From Flavobacterium ustbae (GTDB lineage: Bacteria; Bacteroidota; Bacteroidia; Flavobacteriales; Flavobacteriaceae), in contig NZ_RPOC01000007.1 of NCBI RefSeq assembly GCF_003946915.1, positions 1 to 64,000 on the forward strand: 64,000 nt of DNA, written 5' to 3'. The first letter of the stretch is position 1; each line of letters begins with the position of its first letter. Shown piece by piece: positions 60,780-64,000 of the stretch. A program made the translations under genes and the position numbers. Under the pieces are notes generated by a model, which was not told the origin of the DNA, did not search any database, and worked only from the letters and a program-made list of their open reading frames with translations.

Positions 60780-62366
60780 TTATTTTACGTCCCACCAAAG
60801 TTTAGTTCCCCCTGTATCAGGACCGCCTAATTTGGCAACTCCGCCATCAACAGCAGCTTTGTTTGATGAGTATTCATTTGTAGTATAGATAATTCTTTTC
60901 ATTAAAGATTTACCAACACCAGCATCTGGATTATCAGTATTCAATATTGGATAGATTACTTTAGCATCGCTTCTACGTAAATCTGCCCAAGCCTCCCAAG
61001 ATTCTGGGAAAATTGCTAAGTACTTTTGAACCGCAATTTGAGTTCTTTGATCAGCAGTAGATGCAGACCAAGCCACTGGCAATTTAACTGGAATATCTTG
61101 TAAATCTAAAGTTGGATATAATGTTAAAATGTTTGGCAACGTAGGTAAACTTGTTCCGTTGATGTAAGCATTAACCACAGCAGGTTCAGTGAATCCCCAT
61201 TGTGCAAGAGATAATCTAATTCCTGTTTCGTATAATGTTTTAGCATCTCCGCCCATATTCCATCCGTTTAAAGCTCCTTCTGCTCTACTTAAGTAATTTT
61301 CAGAAGCCATAAAGATTTCGATGTTTTTAGTTTCACTACGTGTATTAGCAGAACCGTTACCTAATTCATCATTATTAAATTTAGAGAATTCAGTAGCACC
61401 AAATTGATCTTCTAAACCTCCAACTGGATTTCCTCTATAAACTCCTGTAGTGATTGGGGCAAACCATTTTGATAAACGTGGATCTTGGTATCCTACTAAA
61501 ATACTTTCCATAGAAGAAGTCATTACATAACCCCAGCTATTTACAATCATGTTTAAGTTGTTCGGAGTAATATTACTTGCTTTAAAGAATGCATTTTGAT
61601 CGTTTGTCTGCATAACTCCTGCAGCAACTGCCGCTTCTGCTTGAGTTTTTGCTTTTGCAGGTTCCTTGTCAGAAATTCTCAAAGCCAAACGTAATCTCAT
61701 ACTGTTTCCAAAAACTCTCCATCTGTCAACACTTCCTGCGTAAACTCTATCGTTTGGAGCAAGTGATGCAACTGAAGTTACTGAAGAAGAAGATAACGTA
61801 GCGTTTGCCTCATCTAACAATTTAAAGAAATCTTCGTAAATAAATTCTACACTATCATAAGCAACAGATTCTTTTCCGTTACCTGCTTCTGTGTACGGAA
61901 TTGGCCCGTAAGCATCAACCATTTGGTTGTACATAAAAACTTTCCAGATTTTTAAGATTGCAGTAGCTTCTGCGTTTCCTTCAGATGCTTTGAAAGCATT
62001 TGTTAAAGCTGGAGCTGCAACTGTGTAAAATCTTGTCCATCCTCTACCTTCGTATCCGTTAACGAAAGCATTTCTTTCTGTTCCGTATCCGCAGTTTAGG
62101 TAGTGAATAAAAGTTGAAGATAAAATACCCGTTGCGATACCCCAAGTACCTTGATCATCTACACCTGGTGATGAGTAAGATCCATTATGAATACCTGCAT
62201 ACAATGCAGATGCAAATGCAGGCCCCGCTAAAGTAGCATCTAACTGATCTTCAGTCAATGAATTCGGATCTTTGTTTATTTCATCAAAGTCGCCTGTGCA
62301 GCTTGATAAAACAGAAACTGCCATTAATGCAACTCCTAATGTTTTTATTTTAAAACTATATTTCAT
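60780..62366 (-). CDS. SusD/RagB-like nutrient-binding lipoprotein
   Basis: 528 aa. The signal ends in a lipobox (LSSC, Cys23), followed by TGDFDEINKDPNS, a common start of the SusD-like_2 group. Helix-rich TPR-type repeats follow. C-terminal residues GGPDTGGTKLWWDVK-like are typical of the family (WW near the end). It sits on the outer membrane as the lid of the SusC channel and captures the glycan or peptide substrate. The gene is 16 nt downstream of SusC, as usual. Confidence 0.92.
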   Translation of the reverse strand: MKYSFKIKTLGVALMAVSVLSSCTGDFDEINKDPNSLTEDQLDATLAGPAFASALYAGIHNGSYSSPGVDDQGTWGIATGILSSTFIHYLNCGYGTERNAFVNGYEGRGWTRFYTVAAPALTNAFKASEGNAEATAILKIWKVFMYNQMVDAYGPIPYTEAGNGKESVAYDSVEFIYEDFFKLLDEANATLSSSSVTSVASLAPNDRVYAGSVDRWRVFGNSMRLRLALRISDKEPAKAKTQAEAAVAAGVMQTNDQNAFFKASNITPNNLNMIVNSWGYVMTSSMESILVGYQDPRLSKWFAPITTGVYRGNPVGGLEDQFGATEFSKFNNDELGNGSANTRSETKNIEIFMASENYLSRAEGALNGWNMGGDAKTLYETGIRLSLAQWGFTEPAVVNAYINGTSLPTLPNILTLYPTLDLQDIPVKLPVAWSASTADQRTQIAVQKYLAIFPESWEAWADLRRSDAKVIYPILNTDNPDAGVGKSLMKRIIYTTNEYSSNKAAVDGGVAKLGGPDTGGTKLWWDVK

Positions 62367-62382
62367 GTTGTCTTTTTTTTAA

Positions 62383-64000
62383 TTAAAATCCAAATTTCAC
62401 ATTTACTCCATAATCTCTTGTAGAAGGAATGTTGAAAGATTCTATCCCTTGTAGGTTACCTGTACCCGCACCTGCTTCTGGATCAAAGTGTTCTGCTTTG
62501 TTTAAGAAGAAGAATAAGTTTCTACCCACTAAAGAAAAGTCAATGCTTGAAAATCCTGAATCACCTAATATACGTTTTGGCAATGAATAACCAAAAACAA
62601 GCTCTCTTAATCTAATGTTTGTTGCATCATAAATAAATGGCTCAGCAATAGGAGTTCTTTGTCCAATAGCAGTCCAATATTGCTCTGCATTGATGCTTGT
62701 TGTATTTGGAGAATACGTACCGTTTCCGTTAGCAACAACACCATCAACAATGATTCCACCATTTCTTCCTGCAAGTGTAATATCGCTTACCCCAAGACCA
62801 GCTTGTCTAGCCTGAGTGTATGAAATAACTTCACCACCAATTCGGAAATCAACTAAGAAACTTAAAGAAAAATCTTTGTATTTGAAATTGTTTTTGAAAC
62901 CACCTGTCCAATCAGGGTTAAAGTTACCTGCACGAACATCAAAACCATTTGTTGCCAATGGAATACCAGCGTTATTTACGATGATGTTTCCTGAAGGATC
63001 TCTTTGGAAACCTTTAATATATAAATCTCCGTATTCACCACCCACAACAACTTTACTTCTTACCAAACGTCCTTCACCAAGAACTAATTCATCTCTTCCA
63101 TCATAAATAGATTTTACTTTAGACTTATAAGATGCGTAGTTTGCTGTAATATCCCAAGTAAAGTTTTCTGTTTGAATTGGAGTTGCTGTCAGCGTAAGCT
63201 CGATACCTTTATTTTCAATATCTCCACCGTTAACGATTGCTCTAGAATATCCAGATGGTTCAGGTGTATTGATGTAGAAAATTTGGTTATTTGTTAATGT
63301 ATTGAAATAAGTAAAATCTAAACCTAAACGGTTGTTGAAAAATCTAACATCTGCACCAAATTCTGTTGAAGAAGAAATCTCAGGCTTTAAGTTTGGATTT
63401 GCTTTTGTACTTTGGCCGTACAACATACCACCATTTCCTCCAATGTAAGAGAATCTCTGTTGTGTCTGATAAGGATCTGTATCGTTACCAACTTCAGCAT
63501 ATGAACCTCTAATTTTCGCAAAACTGATTACTTCAGGTAATGTAAACATATCTGAAAGAACCGCAGAAAGTCCGAAAGATGGGTAGAAATAATCTGTTGG
63601 CAAAGTAGAAGACCAGTCATTTCTAGCTGTTACATCTAAGAATAAATAGTTTCTGAAACCTAATTGACCAAATGCGTAAACAGAGTTGATTCTTTTTTCT
63701 GAAGCTGTAGAAGTAGATTGAATTGTCTGAACATTAGATAATGCAAAGTAGTTTCTCTTACTTAATACACCACCAGAACCTAATCCTGAACTGTTTTGTT
63801 GTAAAGCATTTGCACCAGCATTAAGTCCAACAGCAAAATCTCCAAATTTTTCATTGTAAGAAAGCAAAGCATCAACGTTTAATTCGCTAACTGTTTCATA
63901 AGATTCGCTATATGAACCCATATTACTGTTGAATGCATTTGTAGCGTATCTATTTCTTACATTTTTGTTTGTCATTTGGTCTAAACCAGCTCTACCTTGT
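62383..64000 (-). CDS. SusC/RagA-type TonB-linked outer-membrane protein, N-terminus off window
   Basis: The open frame continues past the right edge; the Met at 63975 is internal (the preceding codons read QGRAGLDQ). About 539 residues are visible and form the C-terminal beta-barrel half (SELNVDALLSYNEKFGDFAV, NYLFLDVTARNDWSSTLP, FNPDWTGGFKNNFKYKDFSL, ESFNIPSTRDYGVNVKFGF). The carboxypeptidase-regulatory, plug and TonB-box parts lie outside the window. It imports the SusD-bound nutrient into the periplasm. Confidence 0.92.
   Translation of the reverse strand, partial: QGRAGLDQMTNKNVRNRYATNAFNSNMGSYSESYETVSELNVDALLSYNEKFGDFAVGLNAGANALQQNSSGLGSGGVLSKRNYFALSNVQTIQSTSTASEKRINSVYAFGQLGFRNYLFLDVTARNDWSSTLPTDYFYPSFGLSAVLSDMFTLPEVISFAKIRGSYAEVGNDTDPYQTQQRFSYIGGNGGMLYGQSTKANPNLKPEISSSTEFGADVRFFNNRLGLDFTYFNTLTNNQIFYINTPEPSGYSRAIVNGGDIENKGIELTLTATPIQTENFTWDITANYASYKSKVKSIYDGRDELVLGEGRLVRSKVVVGGEYGDLYIKGFQRDPSGNIIVNNAGIPLATNGFDVRAGNFNPDWTGGFKNNFKYKDFSLSFLVDFRIGGEVISYTQARQAGLGVSDITLAGRNGGIIVDGVVANGNGTYSPNTTSINAEQYWTAIGQRTPIAEPFIYDATNIRLRELVFGYSLPKRILGDSGFSSIDFSLVGRNLFFFLNKAEHFDPEAGAGTGNLQGIESFNIPSTRDYGVNVKFGF

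Overview
The window comes from a low-GC member of the Bacteroidota, most likely a Flavobacterium close to the F. johnsoniae type. Evidence: secreted proteins carry type IX secretion (T9SS) C-terminal sorting domains; a SusC/SusD pair is present; promoters follow the Bacteroidota TTG-N17..23-TAnnTTTG pattern; ribosome-binding sites are A-rich and lack a strong Shine-Dalgarno. I see no tRNA, rRNA, CRISPR array, transposase or prophage.

Layout. 1-6.4 kb is a minus-strand surface-protein operon: a T9SS protein with beta-propeller-like repeats, an RHS-like protein, and a calcium-loop repeat protein that runs off the left edge. 6.7-8.4 kb holds a DNA-deoxyinosine glycosylase, a small unknown gene and a SpoU-type RNA methyltransferase. 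8.7-12.3 kb is a second surface cluster. 12.5-18.3 kb is mixed accessory and stress content: thioredoxin-like protein, NTF2-like protein, SDR, PRC-barrel protein and three lipoproteins. 18.5-20.5 kb is an orphan hybrid histidine kinase. 20.5-24 kb is a TonB siderophore receptor with a PepSY protein. 24.3-27.5 kb holds an outer-membrane barrel, small genes, msrA and rpiA. 27.9-34 kb is a molybdo-flavo-iron-sulfur aldehyde oxidase (paoABC type) with a Gfo/Idh oxidoreductase and a catalase-family protein. 34.6-44 kb holds a candidate structured RNA, mnmE, a universal stress protein, a membrane MutS-like ATPase, a Na+/H+ antiporter and nrdB-nrdA. 44.9-54.8 kb is the most coherent accessory system: ankyrin protein, DUF2271 protein, fused PepSY-flavodoxin-reductase, ApbE flavin transferase, TonB receptor and DUF4374 lipoprotein. 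55-56.4 kb is a divergent quinone-reductase-like/HxlR pair. 56.5-60.3 kb holds a T9SS protein, decayed gene scars, an M28 peptidase and a BNR sialidase-like protein. 60.8-64 kb holds SusD and a SusC that runs off the right edge.

How genes may work together. The 44.9-54.8 kb block resembles a xenosiderophore system of the Bacteroides XusABC type, in which the inner-membrane PepSY protein has gained a cytosolic flavodoxin/ferredoxin-reductase-like electron donor and an ApbE. Three iron-related promoters in the window (24.07, 44.84 and 51.01 kb) share a 19-bp near-palindrome close to ATTTAGATTAATTCTAAAT, which I propose as the Fur-type operator. The paoABC oxidase would release hydrogen peroxide, which fits its catalase-family neighbour.

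Intergenic DNA carries several palindromic repeat families, including two roughly 210-bp copies of one element (49.2 and 59.1 kb), a nested palindrome at 50.5-50.9 kb, and arrays of TAAC-core heptamers at 39.4 and 60.6 kb. Four direct copies of a DnaA-box-like word lie upstream of nrdB.
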